DNA of 64,000 bases from Abditibacterium sp. (GTDB lineage Bacteria > Armatimonadota > Abditibacteriia > Abditibacteriales > Abditibacteriaceae): contig JAUJNG010000006.1 of the NCBI GenBank assembly GCA_030448265.1, forward strand, positions 70,967-134,966, in the 5' to 3' direction. This document shows, in pieces, positions 19,819 through 28,777 of the stretch. The notes under the pieces are model-generated. The model did not search any database and was not told the DNA's origin. It saw nothing but the letters and a program-made list of their open reading frames with translations. How positions within the stretch are numbered: position 1 is the first letter of the stretch; every line of letters begins with the position of its first letter. The position numbers and the translations under genes are program-made.

Positions 19819-21174
19819 CTACTTTTTCGTTTCCGGCTTGGTCTCCGTTTCACCCTTCTTGCGCCGTTTGTTGCGTCGCAGCCGCTTGCCGCGATGATAA
19901 GCCACGGTGCGCCGCGCGATAAAGCAACTATATTCCTCGCGCAGTCGCATCACCACTTCCTGATCGGTCAGCCCTGGATGCTGCGCGATGAGACGCGCCA
20001 CCACATCGGTTTTGCTCTGACACAGAAAAAGCAGCGGGATTTTGCCCCAGGGCGTTTCGATCATCTTGCCGCGAATCAGGCGCGACACCATTGAGGGATG
20101 CTCGCCCAGATCGCGCGCCAGAGCCGCCTGCGCGAGCGGTTTGAGCAACCGCGCGTCGCCCGTCGCCAGATACTCGCGCTGCGACTCGCACAAGGTCGTA
20201 ATCAGCCGCGAGAGCGCCGAAAGCCGTTGGTTGATGTAGCGGGCGCGCATCAGAAGGTCGCGCGCGTCCTGGGGCGAAGTCGCCTTGATTTCTTTGATGG
20301 CGCCTGGCTTGATGCGATAGCGCTGGGTGTAAATCGAATCGTGGTGAAATTGGATCGCCAGTTCGCCATCGAGGATTTGCACGAACGCGACCGGCTCGTC
20401 GTTGGTCAAAACGCCGCGTGAGGGGCCGGCTTTTTTGTCGGGCGTCTGTCCGGAATCCTCGTAGCTCTGCGCCAGATAAACGCGGTCGGCGCTTTCCAAA
20501 ATCTCCTCGGCCTCGCGCACGCTGCAACCGAAATGCTCGGCGAGTTCTTCGGCGCCCGTTTCGCCGCCCAACACCAAATCGAGAAATTCCTGCTCGGAAA
20601 CGTCGTATTTTTCGACGAAGCCGCGCGTGCTTTCAATAATTTCCGTCAAATCGACCAGGGCGCCGCCCGCCAGGGTTTCGTCGATGCCAGGGCGCCGCTC
20701 GTCGTCGCCGCCCGTGCCCACTGCGCCGCCGCGCGACAGCACGCCCGACAGATTTTGCGCGCCCGAAGCGTTGATGTAGCGCAAAAAACGCAGCGTTTCG
20801 CCAATCGGCGCGCCGTAGCGACCCGCGATGTCCTGGGCGCGTTCGGTCGCGTAGGGCGAGAGAAAATCTTTTTCCCAGCCGTCGTGGTTGGTGATGCCGT
20901 AGAAACCCAGAAAGTGCATCATCTGCTCGTCCATGAAGGTTTCGTATTTCTCGCGCGGAATTTTGCCGCGCAGGCGCACCTTGGAAATCATGCCGTCCGA
21001 CAGCAGTTTCTCAAACGCTGGATGGGTTTCGAGAGTGTCCACATAGGAACGAAATTCCCGCTCGCTTTGCGAGAGCAGCATGACGTATTCCGTCGGCGGG
21101 CGGCGCATCCGCAACGCCATATCTTCGCGCATATCGCCGCGCTGACCGGAGCGCATAGAAGGAGCTGTGGACAT
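19819..21174 (-). CDS. Divergent RNA polymerase sigma-54 factor
   Basis: HTH-like LARDLGEHPSMVSRLIRGKMIETPWGKIPLLFLCQS and RpoN-box-like FIARRTVAYHRGKR. Confidence 0.72.
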   Translation of the reverse strand: MSTAPSMRSGQRGDMREDMALRMRRPPTEYVMLLSQSEREFRSYVDTLETHPAFEKLLSDGMISKVRLRGKIPREKYETFMDEQMMHFLGFYGITNHDGWEKDFLSPYATERAQDIAGRYGAPIGETLRFLRYINASGAQNLSGVLSRGGAVGTGGDDERRPGIDETLAGGALVDLTEIIESTRGFVEKYDVSEQEFLDLVLGGETGAEELAEHFGCSVREAEEILESADRVYLAQSYEDSGQTPDKKAGPSRGVLTNDEPVAFVQILDGELAIQFHHDSIYTQRYRIKPGAIKEIKATSPQDARDLLMRARYINQRLSALSRLITTLCESQREYLATGDARLLKPLAQAALARDLGEHPSMVSRLIRGKMIETPWGKIPLLFLCQSKTDVVARLIAQHPGLTDQEVVMRLREEYSCFIARRTVAYHRGKRLRRNKRRKKGETETKPETKK

Positions 21175-21343
21175 GAGATTAATTGCCTGTGTTGTTGAAT
21201 CGGGTTGGGAAATGGCACCCGCAACTTGAATTATAGCCCAACGACGAAAAAACGGCAGCGACGTTGCACTACAATCGGACAAATTCGACGGTTGGGCAGG
21301 GACAAGGCTTAAAATTGAGCGAAATCGAAGAGGGGAAAGCGCG

Positions 21344-21531
21344 GCTCTCTTGGCTCGACTGAAGTCGGCGCTGTCGGGCCTGCGGCCAACTTTGCGCCTT
21401 CGCGCAAAACACAGCAAACGACGTCAACAGGTCTACGGTCTCCTCTATCTCGTTGGCCACACTCTGTTTGCGCGAAGGCGCAAAGTTGGCCGCAGGCCCG
21501 ACAGCGCCGGCTTCAGTCGAGCCAAGAGAGC
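21344..21531. repeat. Long inverted repeat, ~65-nt arms with about 1 mismatch
   Basis: gctctcttggctcgactgaagtcggcgctgtcgggcctgcggccaactttgcgccttcgcgcaaa and reverse complement at 21467-21531. Confidence 0.92.
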
Positions 21532-21560
21532 TTTTCGGCCCAACCAGCCGTCTGTTTCGC

Positions 21561-22412
21561 TCACTCACTGGGAATTCGTTCCAGAAGACCCTCGCCAAAA
21601 GTTTGGTCGAGATGCAGCCTTTCCAGATGCACATAACCGATGTGGCAGCCGCAAGTCGCGTTGGGACAGAGGCGCGGCTGTAAAATGCGCTCCCAATCTT
21701 CGTCGTAGAGATTGCCCAGTGGGGTTTTGACGAAATGACAGCGCCGAATCGTGCCGTCTCCATCGACGGAAATCACGCTTTCTCCGGTGCGACACGCCTG
21801 GCCCGCGCTGGCGTGGCGCACGTTGTTGAGCGGGAAAAGCCGGTCGATTTGAGTCAGAAATTCGATTTCCTCGCCCGCGTAATAGCCCTCAATGCGTTTG
21901 AACGCATTGACCCACAGATAAACATCGCTCGGCAACGCGGCGCGCAACGCTTCGATGGCGCGGAAGTGTTCTTTCAAGCCAACGACGCCGACGCTGAAAC
22001 GCACGCCGCGCGAGCGCATTTGCGCCACGCGATTGAGAAATTCGTCGTGGGTGGTCTGGTCGGGGTGATAAGTGACCCACAAACCGAGGCGCGCTTTGTC
22101 GCACCCTTCCGCCCACTCGAAACGGCACGATCCGTTGGTTTGAATCGCCACTTTTCGCACACTTTGCGCGTTGGAGAGGCGCGCGAGAGCCTTCTGATAG
22201 CGCGAACGCACCAGCGCCTCGCCCCAGGGCGTGAAAAAGACGGAAATCTCGCGTCCCATCTGACCTTCGACCCAGGCCACGAACCGTTCCAGAGCGAACG
22301 CATCGGCGGCGTGCTGGGCGTCGCTTTCGACTCGTTTGGCGAAGGGGCAGTAGTCGCAGGCGTAGTTGCAGCTCGAAAGCGGCCCGCGATAGAGAATGGT
22401 GAGCGGTTTCAT
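21561..22412 (-). CDS. STM4011-like radical SAM protein
   Basis: LTILYRGPLSSCNYACDYCPFAKR (CxxxCxxC), GTIRRCHFVKTPLGNLYD, CPNATCGCHIGYVHLERL; ATGA overlap with the upstream gene. Confidence 0.82.
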   Translation of the reverse strand: MKPLTILYRGPLSSCNYACDYCPFAKRVESDAQHAADAFALERFVAWVEGQMGREISVFFTPWGEALVRSRYQKALARLSNAQSVRKVAIQTNGSCRFEWAEGCDKARLGLWVTYHPDQTTHDEFLNRVAQMRSRGVRFSVGVVGLKEHFRAIEALRAALPSDVYLWVNAFKRIEGYYAGEEIEFLTQIDRLFPLNNVRHASAGQACRTGESVISVDGDGTIRRCHFVKTPLGNLYDEDWERILQPRLCPNATCGCHIGYVHLERLHLDQTFGEGLLERIPSE

Positions 22413-23740
22413 CGCAGCGAAAATCCCTCCATTTGCTCGCGCACGCGCGCCGAAGCCAGCCAGGGGCCTAAAACATCCGACCATTCGAGTCCCTCGGGCG
22501 TGGGACGCAAAACTTCGCCGTCGTCGCGCGCCAGATCGAGCGCTTCGAGTTCGCCAAGCTGCGGGAAATCGTCGCGCGCCGAAGTGCCGAAATATCTTTC
22601 GTAAGCATGCCAGTTCAAACCGTCGATTTGCAGCAGCGACTGGATGAGATAGCGCCTTCGCTGTTCTTCGGCATCGAGTTCAAAGCCGTAATCGCAAAAG
22701 CGAAACGAAGGCTCGTCGCGGTCGAGATAATGGCCCAGAATAGCGCGCACGCCCTGCGCACCGACGGCATACTCGGTCGAGTAGTGCAGCGCCCGCGTGT
22801 AGGAGCGCGCTCCGGCGCCCAATCCGACCATGCCATCCTGCTGACAGCAATAATGCGGGCCGTTCATATCGGCAACGCCGGCGCGTTGAAACATTCGCAT
22901 TGAAATCTGGCGAAAACCGTTTTCGAGCAAATAATCGCGTCCGGCCCGATAAAGTTCGAGCTGCGAATTATCTGCTGCCGCGCCGCGCTTGCCCAGTCCG
23001 GTCAGGGGGCGCACATAAAGCGGATAAAGATAAATTTCATCCGGCGCGAAGTGCAGGGCTTCCCAAAGCGAGTGAAGCCAGCTTTCGCGCGTCTGTCCCG
23101 CCGTGCCGTAAATCAAATCGAGGTTGAAAATCGGAAAATTCGCCGCGCCGATGCGTTCCAGAGCGCCGCACAGTTCCTCGCTTTTCTGGGGACGGCCCAG
23201 CGCGCGAGTTTCGACTTCGATAAATGACTGCACGCCAATCGAAACCCGCGACACGCTGCGATTTTTCAGAATTTGCAACCGTTCGGGCGTCGCGGTGGCG
23301 GGCGAAGTCTCGACCGAACTCGGAATCTGCGCGGGATTCGCCCCGAAATAGCGCGCGGCGAGATCGAAGAGCCGCTCCAACGCGTGCGGCGAAAGAATGG
23401 TCGGTGTGCCGCCGCCAATCGCCATGCGCGCGAACTGGCCGTCGCCGATTTCGCTGGCGACAGCGCGCATCTGGCGTTCGAGCGCGTCCAAAAAGCGTTC
23501 GTGCGCCGCCGCGTCGCGCTCGATGTGCGTGAAGAGGTTGCAAAAGCCGCAGCGCATTTCGCAAAACGGGACGTGCAAATAGAGAAAGCGCGCCGCGTGT
23601 GGTTCATGTTTCCACACTTCGCGCAACGCGCGCGGCGCGAGCGGGCGATAAGCGGTTTTGTGCGGATAGGAATAAGCGTAGGAGGCGAAGGGCGTCGCGC
23701 TCAAAAGCGTTTGAAGCGGCGGGGATTCGAGGGTTGGCAT
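22409..23740 (-). CDS. STM4012-like radical SAM protein (HemW/coproporphyrinogen oxidase-like)
   Basis: YLHVPFCEMRCGFCNLFTH (CxxxCxxC), GGGTPTILSPHALERLF, VSIGVQSFIEVETRALGRPQ. Confidence 0.85.
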   Translation of the reverse strand: MPTLESPPLQTLLSATPFASYAYSYPHKTAYRPLAPRALREVWKHEPHAARFLYLHVPFCEMRCGFCNLFTHIERDAAAHERFLDALERQMRAVASEIGDGQFARMAIGGGTPTILSPHALERLFDLAARYFGANPAQIPSSVETSPATATPERLQILKNRSVSRVSIGVQSFIEVETRALGRPQKSEELCGALERIGAANFPIFNLDLIYGTAGQTRESWLHSLWEALHFAPDEIYLYPLYVRPLTGLGKRGAAADNSQLELYRAGRDYLLENGFRQISMRMFQRAGVADMNGPHYCCQQDGMVGLGAGARSYTRALHYSTEYAVGAQGVRAILGHYLDRDEPSFRFCDYGFELDAEEQRRRYLIQSLLQIDGLNWHAYERYFGTSARDDFPQLGELEALDLARDDGEVLRPTPEGLEWSDVLGPWLASARVREQMEGFSLR

Positions 23741-23745
23741 GGGGG

Positions 23746-23840
23746 ATTTGAATAGCAGCGAGGCGGTGTTTGACGCGACATACATTCTTTCAGCGTCGAA
23801 TTTTGTGGGTCATTTGAATAGCAGCAAATCGGTGTTTGAC
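23746..23840 (+). repeat. Direct repeat pair (23746-23774 and 23812-23840)
   Basis: atttgaatagcagcgaggcggtgtttgac vs atttgaatagcagcaaatcggtgtttgac. Confidence 0.75.
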
Positions 23841-23984
23841 CCCTCCCCGACCCTCCCCACCAGTGGAGAGGGAGTCAGACTGGCATTTGCTCGTTTTTAC
23901 TCGAACTGTCAATAAAACGGAGCACGTTGACGCTCGACTCCCTCTCCACTGGTGGGGAGGGTCGGGGAGGGGTCGAACACCGAT
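23827..23984. repeat. Long inverted repeat, perfect 39-nt core arms
   Basis: gacccctccccgaccctccccaccagtggagagggagtc / exact reverse complement; extends outward as aatcggtgtttgac/gtcgaacaccgatt. Confidence 0.92.
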
Positions 23985-23995
23985 TCGCAGAGTCA

Positions 23996-24819
23996 CTAAC
24001 TCACGCGCGGCAAAACCAATTCCGCATAAGGCACGTTCCACACGCTGGGATGGCTCAGACGATGGCCCTGGAAACCGTCCTCGCCATAAGCTGTGCCGTG
24101 ATCGGCACACATCACCGCCAGAAGCGGCGCGCGGCGGCGCAGCGCCTCGAAAAGCGGCGCCAACTGCCATCGACATAAGAGAGCGCCTGCGCCATCGTCG
24201 CGGGCGTATCGCGCGTCGCGTGAGGCGTGAAAATGCAGTTGGGCTGGTGCAGCGCCGAAATATTGAGGAACAAAAACACCCGCCGCGAAAGTGGAATTTC
24301 GGCCAGAATTTGCTGGGCCAACTCGGCTTGATGGCGCGTCGAATGCGGCGATGTCACGCCCATTTCTTCGCTCCAATGGCTTTCGCGGAACAGGTTCGGC
24401 AAAACACTGCCGAGCGGCGTCTGCTTGTTGAAAAATCCCACGCCGCCGATGCAAATCGTGTGATAACCCTGTGATTCGAAGCCGCTCACGATGTCGGCGC
24501 TTTCGAAAACGGCGGTGGCCGCAGTCGTGGTTTCGCTGCCGCCAAAACGCGCCGCGAAGAGGCGCGGGTGAAGGCCAGGAACGGCGGGCGTGGGCAGAAA
24601 TCCGGCGAAAAAAGCGTGATGCGCGGCGTAGGTGAAACTGCCTGGCGAATGGCGCATCTGCCAGCCCTCGCGCGGCAGCAAACTCCCTAAAAAGGGCGTT
24701 TGGCCGCTCGCCCACGCTTCGCGCGCCACGTCGTAGCGCAGCGTATCGAGCGAAAGAAACAGCACGTCGTGAGTGCCAACGAGGGCGCGGGCGTTGAGAG
24801 GGGAATCGAGCATCAGCAA
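23996..24819 (-). CDS. STM4013/SEN3800-like sulfatase-fold hydrolase, apparent frameshift near 24164-24172
   Basis: Frame 1 MLMLDSPLNARALVGTHDVLFLSLDTLRYDVA...TMAQALSYVD, continuing in another frame as QLAPLFEALRRRAPLLAVMCADHGTAYGEDGFQGHRLSHPSVWNVPYAELVLPRVS. Confidence 0.78.
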
Positions 24820-24852
24820 AGCTTTAAAGGATTCTCAGTGGGAGTGCTTCCC

Positions 24853-24918
24853 TGGGAGCGCAGGAATCCTTGCCCGTTTGAAATTCATTCCATGCGGGCA
24901 AGGATGCCCGCGCTCCCA
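24853..24918. repeat. Inverted repeat (gggagcgc...caaggat family)
   Basis: tgggagcgcaggaatccttgcccg ... cgggcaaggatgcccgcgctccca. Confidence 0.8.
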
Positions 24919-26057
24919 AAATACGCAACGGCGCGAATCTCGTCTTCGTAAGTGTCGCGGCCCTCGCAGCGTGCGTCGGGCAGCAAATCGCCCCAGGCGT
25001 TGAGTTCGATGATCGCGTGGCGGCGAAAATCGGGCGAAAAAACGAGGTCGGCGCCGCCCATCAAACTGTGCGGATACGCGCGCATCGCCGCTCCGCACGA
25101 CGCCACAATTTCGCCCCATTTCTCTTCTGTGAGGCGACTTTTCAAGGCTTCGAGCGGCGCGCGCTCGTTGCCGAGATGCAAATTCGTGAGCGGCCCGCGC
25201 GATAGCCGCACCTTACCCTGCCGCGCCTGTCCGTCAATGATGACCAAACGCACGTCGCAAACCCGCCCGCCCAGACTGGCTTTGGGCAGCCATCGCTCGA
25301 CGTGGACGCGCTCACGGCACAGAGCGTCGATTAAAACTTCGACTTCACGCCACGTTTGATAGCGGCGCACGCGGCGCGAGTTGTAAAGCCGAATTTCGCC
25401 GTTTTGCTCGACCATTTCGGTCGTCGTGGTCGCCAAAACGCGGCCTCGACTCATTTGGAGCGCCACCACGCCCGATGCGCTCGATCCGTGCGATAATTTC
25501 ACGAAAACGCGATTCCAGCCGCGCTCTTTCAGCACCGACAGCAGCGCTTCGAAGTTTTCGATCTCCGCTCCCAGCGCCGGAGCCACCGGCACGCCTGCCG
25601 CGAGCAAACGCGCGTGACAGGCGATTTTATCGCTCATTTCGAGGCAGTGGCGCGCGTCGTGCATCGCCCGATGCGGCGGCGCGGCGTCCAGTTCGCTTTG
25701 CAACTCCTCAAACAACGAGCGCAAACCCAGAAACCACTGCCGCGACGGATGCAAACGGCCTCGTTCCTCTTCCAATTGCAGCGCCGCTTCGCTCTCGATG
25801 CAGCGAAACCGATTCTCGCGTTGCGCTTCGCTCGCGCCGCGCGCGAGGAGCAAGCGTTCCACCTCGAAATCGCGCCCTGGCGATTCGATTCGCACCGTAT
25901 CGTCAGCGCGAAGAACCTGTGCGAGCCGCACTTCGCCCCGCAAAAGCGCGGCGTAAGGCACTACGACGGGCGGCGACAGCCCCAGCTTTTGCAGCGCGCA
26001 CTCGAACAACCGCAGGCGGCGGCAGTCGGGATTGGCGAGGACGACAAAACGCGCCAT
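24885..26057 (-). CDS. STM4014-like protein (ATP-grasp-like)
   Basis: CLEMSDKIACHARLLAAGVPVAPAL...VFVKLSHGSSASGVVALQ...HAIIELNAWGDLLPD; position within the cluster. Confidence 0.75.
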   Translation of the reverse strand: MARFVVLANPDCRRLRLFECALQKLGLSPPVVVPYAALLRGEVRLAQVLRADDTVRIESPGRDFEVERLLLARGASEAQRENRFRCIESEAALQLEEERGRLHPSRQWFLGLRSLFEELQSELDAAPPHRAMHDARHCLEMSDKIACHARLLAAGVPVAPALGAEIENFEALLSVLKERGWNRVFVKLSHGSSASGVVALQMSRGRVLATTTTEMVEQNGEIRLYNSRRVRRYQTWREVEVLIDALCRERVHVERWLPKASLGGRVCDVRLVIIDGQARQGKVRLSRGPLTNLHLGNERAPLEALKSRLTEEKWGEIVASCGAAMRAYPHSLMGGADLVFSPDFRRHAIIELNAWGDLLPDARCEGRDTYEDEIRAVAYFGSAGILARME

Positions 26058-26067
26058 GATGCGCCTT

Positions 26068-26991
26068 TTACTCGTTCACCGCGACGTAACGATGAACTTC
26101 GCCGTCCCATTCGTCGCCGCTCTGCGCGTCGCTGACATCGACTTCAAGCGGCAGTTGCTTCAACTTTTCCTGCATCGCATCGGTGCAAAAATGATAATGC
26201 AGGTCGAGTTTTTTCAGCCCGCGCACCAACGGGCTGTCGAGAAGCGCCTGGGCGCCCTCATCGCCCAGCGTTCCCAGCGACAAATCGAGGGTTTCGATGC
26301 GATTGAGAACCGGCGCGGTCACAAGGGCGCCGGCGACCTCGTCGACGATTTCGGCATCGCGCAGCCCCAGATATTTGAGCGCGGGAAAAACTCGGCCCTC
26401 TAAAATCGGCGCCAGGTCTTCAATGGTCACCGTGCCGCCATATTCGTCGGTTCCCAGATAGAGTTCGAGATGCTCCAGAGCGGGCAAATCGGCTTCGCCC
26501 AGAGCGCGCACCACGCCGCCATCGAGTCCGCCGCTTTCGATGACGAGAGTTTTCAAATTGGCGTGACGCGGCGAACCTACCTTCAAACCATCGCCGCCGC
26601 GCGCGCCCAGATATTCGAGGTCGGGAAAAGCCTCCAGAAGCGGCGAAAGATCGGATTGCAGAATCCAGGAGATTTCGTTTTCTTCCGAAACGATGTCGCC
26701 GATGAACAGCGCGCGCAAAGAGGCGAACTGGTCGCGCGCCGCCACAATCGCTTCCACAACAAACGCTGAATTTTGGCTCGACGCGAAATCGTAAGCGCCC
26801 ACCACCAGGCCCGCCAGCGGCCCCGTGTCCACCTCTTCGAGAAACTCCTCGAAAGCGTCCGTCCAGCTCCTTTTGTTCTCGTAATCGTCGTAGTCAATGG
26901 CAACGCGCGGAATCGCGCCGGCGGGCAACGGCTCGCCCGCTTTCCAATCCACGACCGGATGGCCGAGCAAGGTTTCGAGATGATCAATCAT
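26068..26991 (-). CDS. STM4015-like leucine-rich-repeat protein
   Basis: Repeated LxxLExLxL units (PALEHLELYLGTDEYGG, PALKYLGLRDAEIVDEVA, LNRIETLDLSLGTLGDEGAQAL); position within the cluster. Confidence 0.75.
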   Translation of the reverse strand: MIDHLETLLGHPVVDWKAGEPLPAGAIPRVAIDYDDYENKRSWTDAFEEFLEEVDTGPLAGLVVGAYDFASSQNSAFVVEAIVAARDQFASLRALFIGDIVSEENEISWILQSDLSPLLEAFPDLEYLGARGGDGLKVGSPRHANLKTLVIESGGLDGGVVRALGEADLPALEHLELYLGTDEYGGTVTIEDLAPILEGRVFPALKYLGLRDAEIVDEVAGALVTAPVLNRIETLDLSLGTLGDEGAQALLDSPLVRGLKKLDLHYHFCTDAMQEKLKQLPLEVDVSDAQSGDEWDGEVHRYVAVNE

Positions 26992-27118
26992 GCGTTTTCT
27001 CCCTCCATAAGTTGGTGCGGCGCATTATGAAACCTTTCGCCATCAAGCGAATTCATTTCATTGAAGAAAATGATAACGTGGTGATTGGGCGAGGGAAAGG
27101 GGTTTTTGGCGCGTTATT

Positions 27119-27595
27119 TCAGGGCGATTGGGTGTCGCGCTGAAAATCGCCGCTTTTGCCGCCGCTTTTGTGCAAAAGCACGATGTTTTCGATTTCGAGG
27201 CTGTCATCGACGCCCTTGGTCATGTCGTAAATGGTGAGAAGCGCGGCGGCAACGGCGGTGAGCGCTTCCATTTCGACGCCGGTTTGTCCGGCGCATTTTA
27301 CGGTCGTGGTGGCGGTGATGCGGCCATTTTCGGCGTCGCATTCGAAGTCGCAGTCGATGCCCGAAAGCAGAAGCGGGTGGCAAAGTGGGATGATTTGGGG
27401 CGTGTTTTTGGCGGCCAGAATCGCGGCGACGCGCGCGGTTTCGAGAGCGTTGCCTTTGGGAAGCTGGCTGTTGCGGGTCAATTCGACGGTTTCGGGACGC
27501 ATTTTAATCGTGCCGCGCGCGCGGGCGACGCGCTGCGTGATGGCTTTGGCGCCGACGTCGATCATTTGGGTGGGATGAAGCGTGGTTTGCGGCAT
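27119..27595 (-). CDS. moaC: Cyclic pyranopterin monophosphate synthase
   Basis: MIDVGAKAITQRVARARG, KNTPQIIPLCHPLLLSGID, GQTGVEMEALTAVAAALLTIYDM. Confidence 0.95.
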   Translation of the reverse strand: MPQTTLHPTQMIDVGAKAITQRVARARGTIKMRPETVELTRNSQLPKGNALETARVAAILAAKNTPQIIPLCHPLLLSGIDCDFECDAENGRITATTTVKCAGQTGVEMEALTAVAAALLTIYDMTKGVDDSLEIENIVLLHKSGGKSGDFQRDTQSP

Positions 27596-27682
27596 GGTGA
27601 TTTGGTAGATTAGCTTGAACGCGCCGCGTCGAAAACCGTCCGCCGCGCCGTTGCACCCTCACTTTGGTTACGGGAGTTTGAC

Positions 27683-28753
27683 GTGGTTCGCACCTTTTGC
27701 CGCACCTTGTTGGCGCTTTTTTTGTTTTGTGGTTTTGCCGCGCCCTCGGCGCACGCCAAAGGCCGCCCGATGTGGCCGATTCCGCCGCTTTCGGGTTTCG
27801 ACGGCACGCGCTGGGGCAATTTGCAAATCGGGCGCACCACGCTGGGCGTGCTGCGCCAGCACTACGAAACCGGCAAAGGGGCCTACGAACGCTCGACCGA
27901 ACTGACCCAGCCCAAAGATACGCCGCTTCGCGTTGATTTGCTGTGGAACAAACGCGACAAAGATGAGGTTCTGGCCGCTATCACGGTGCGCTTCGCCGCC
28001 GAGGGCGCGCGCTGGAGCGATGTCGAAAAGCTGTTTCAGGGCGCGGCGCCCCAAAACGGCTACGTTCAGGGGCGTTTCGAGGACTGGCGCGTGGCGCGCT
28101 GGCCCGCGCGCGGCGTGGCGGCCTTCGTCATGCGCGCGGGCGAAGCCGAAAACGTGCCCCTGCTCGTTCTGGCCGCGCCCGACGCTCTGGGCGCGCTGCA
28201 AAATCGGCTTTTGCCCAATGCGCCCGCCGAGGAATACGTGGATGAGTTCGCAAACGAGCCGAAACGGGTGGAATTCGGCACCATCGAAATTGAGCTGGAT
28301 GACGATTTGGAGTTGTCCAGGCGCGAAGAATCGCGCACCCGCGACGCCATCAAAAGGGCTTATGCCGGCGGCACGCTGAGCTACGACCGCGAGGGCGAGG
28401 GTTCCTACCGCGTCAGTGTGTCGGGCAGCAAAAAAGCGACGGGCGGCTCGGTTTCAGTCTCGGTTTCCATCAAGGGTGAAGGGCCTTATGGAACGGTTTC
28501 GGCTTCGGGATCGGGTTCCGATTCGTGGAAATGGAATCAGGGCGAGGAGCGCGACCAGGATGATGTCGTGGATGCCTATCGCGACGCCGTGCGCGAGGCG
28601 CGCGATGCGGCAGAAAGGAAGTTCGAGCGCGCCATGCGCGAGAGCGGCCCGCCCTCGCCCGCACAGATTCGGGAGGAGCAGTGGACACAGCTCATCGAAA
28701 CCGTGCGCGGCGCGGCCTCTCAAAACGCGCTAACACCTCAGCTTTTGCGCTGA
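27683..28753 (+). CDS. Hypothetical secreted protein
   Basis: Signal peptide MVRTFCRTLLALFLFCGFAAPSAHA; GTG start. Confidence 0.6.
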   Translation: MVRTFCRTLLALFLFCGFAAPSAHAKGRPMWPIPPLSGFDGTRWGNLQIGRTTLGVLRQHYETGKGAYERSTELTQPKDTPLRVDLLWNKRDKDEVLAAITVRFAAEGARWSDVEKLFQGAAPQNGYVQGRFEDWRVARWPARGVAAFVMRAGEAENVPLLVLAAPDALGALQNRLLPNAPAEEYVDEFANEPKRVEFGTIEIELDDDLELSRREESRTRDAIKRAYAGGTLSYDREGEGSYRVSVSGSKKATGGSVSVSVSIKGEGPYGTVSASGSGSDSWKWNQGEERDQDDVVDAYRDAVREARDAAERKFERAMRESGPPSPAQIREEQWTQLIETVRGAASQNALTPQLLR

Positions 28754-28777
28754 TTTTCACTGAGAGGAATCGCAACT

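Noticed and set aside
23746-23984. Possible CRISPR-like array
   Set aside because: Only two direct repeats, and the rest is a palindrome; no regular spacers and no cas genes.
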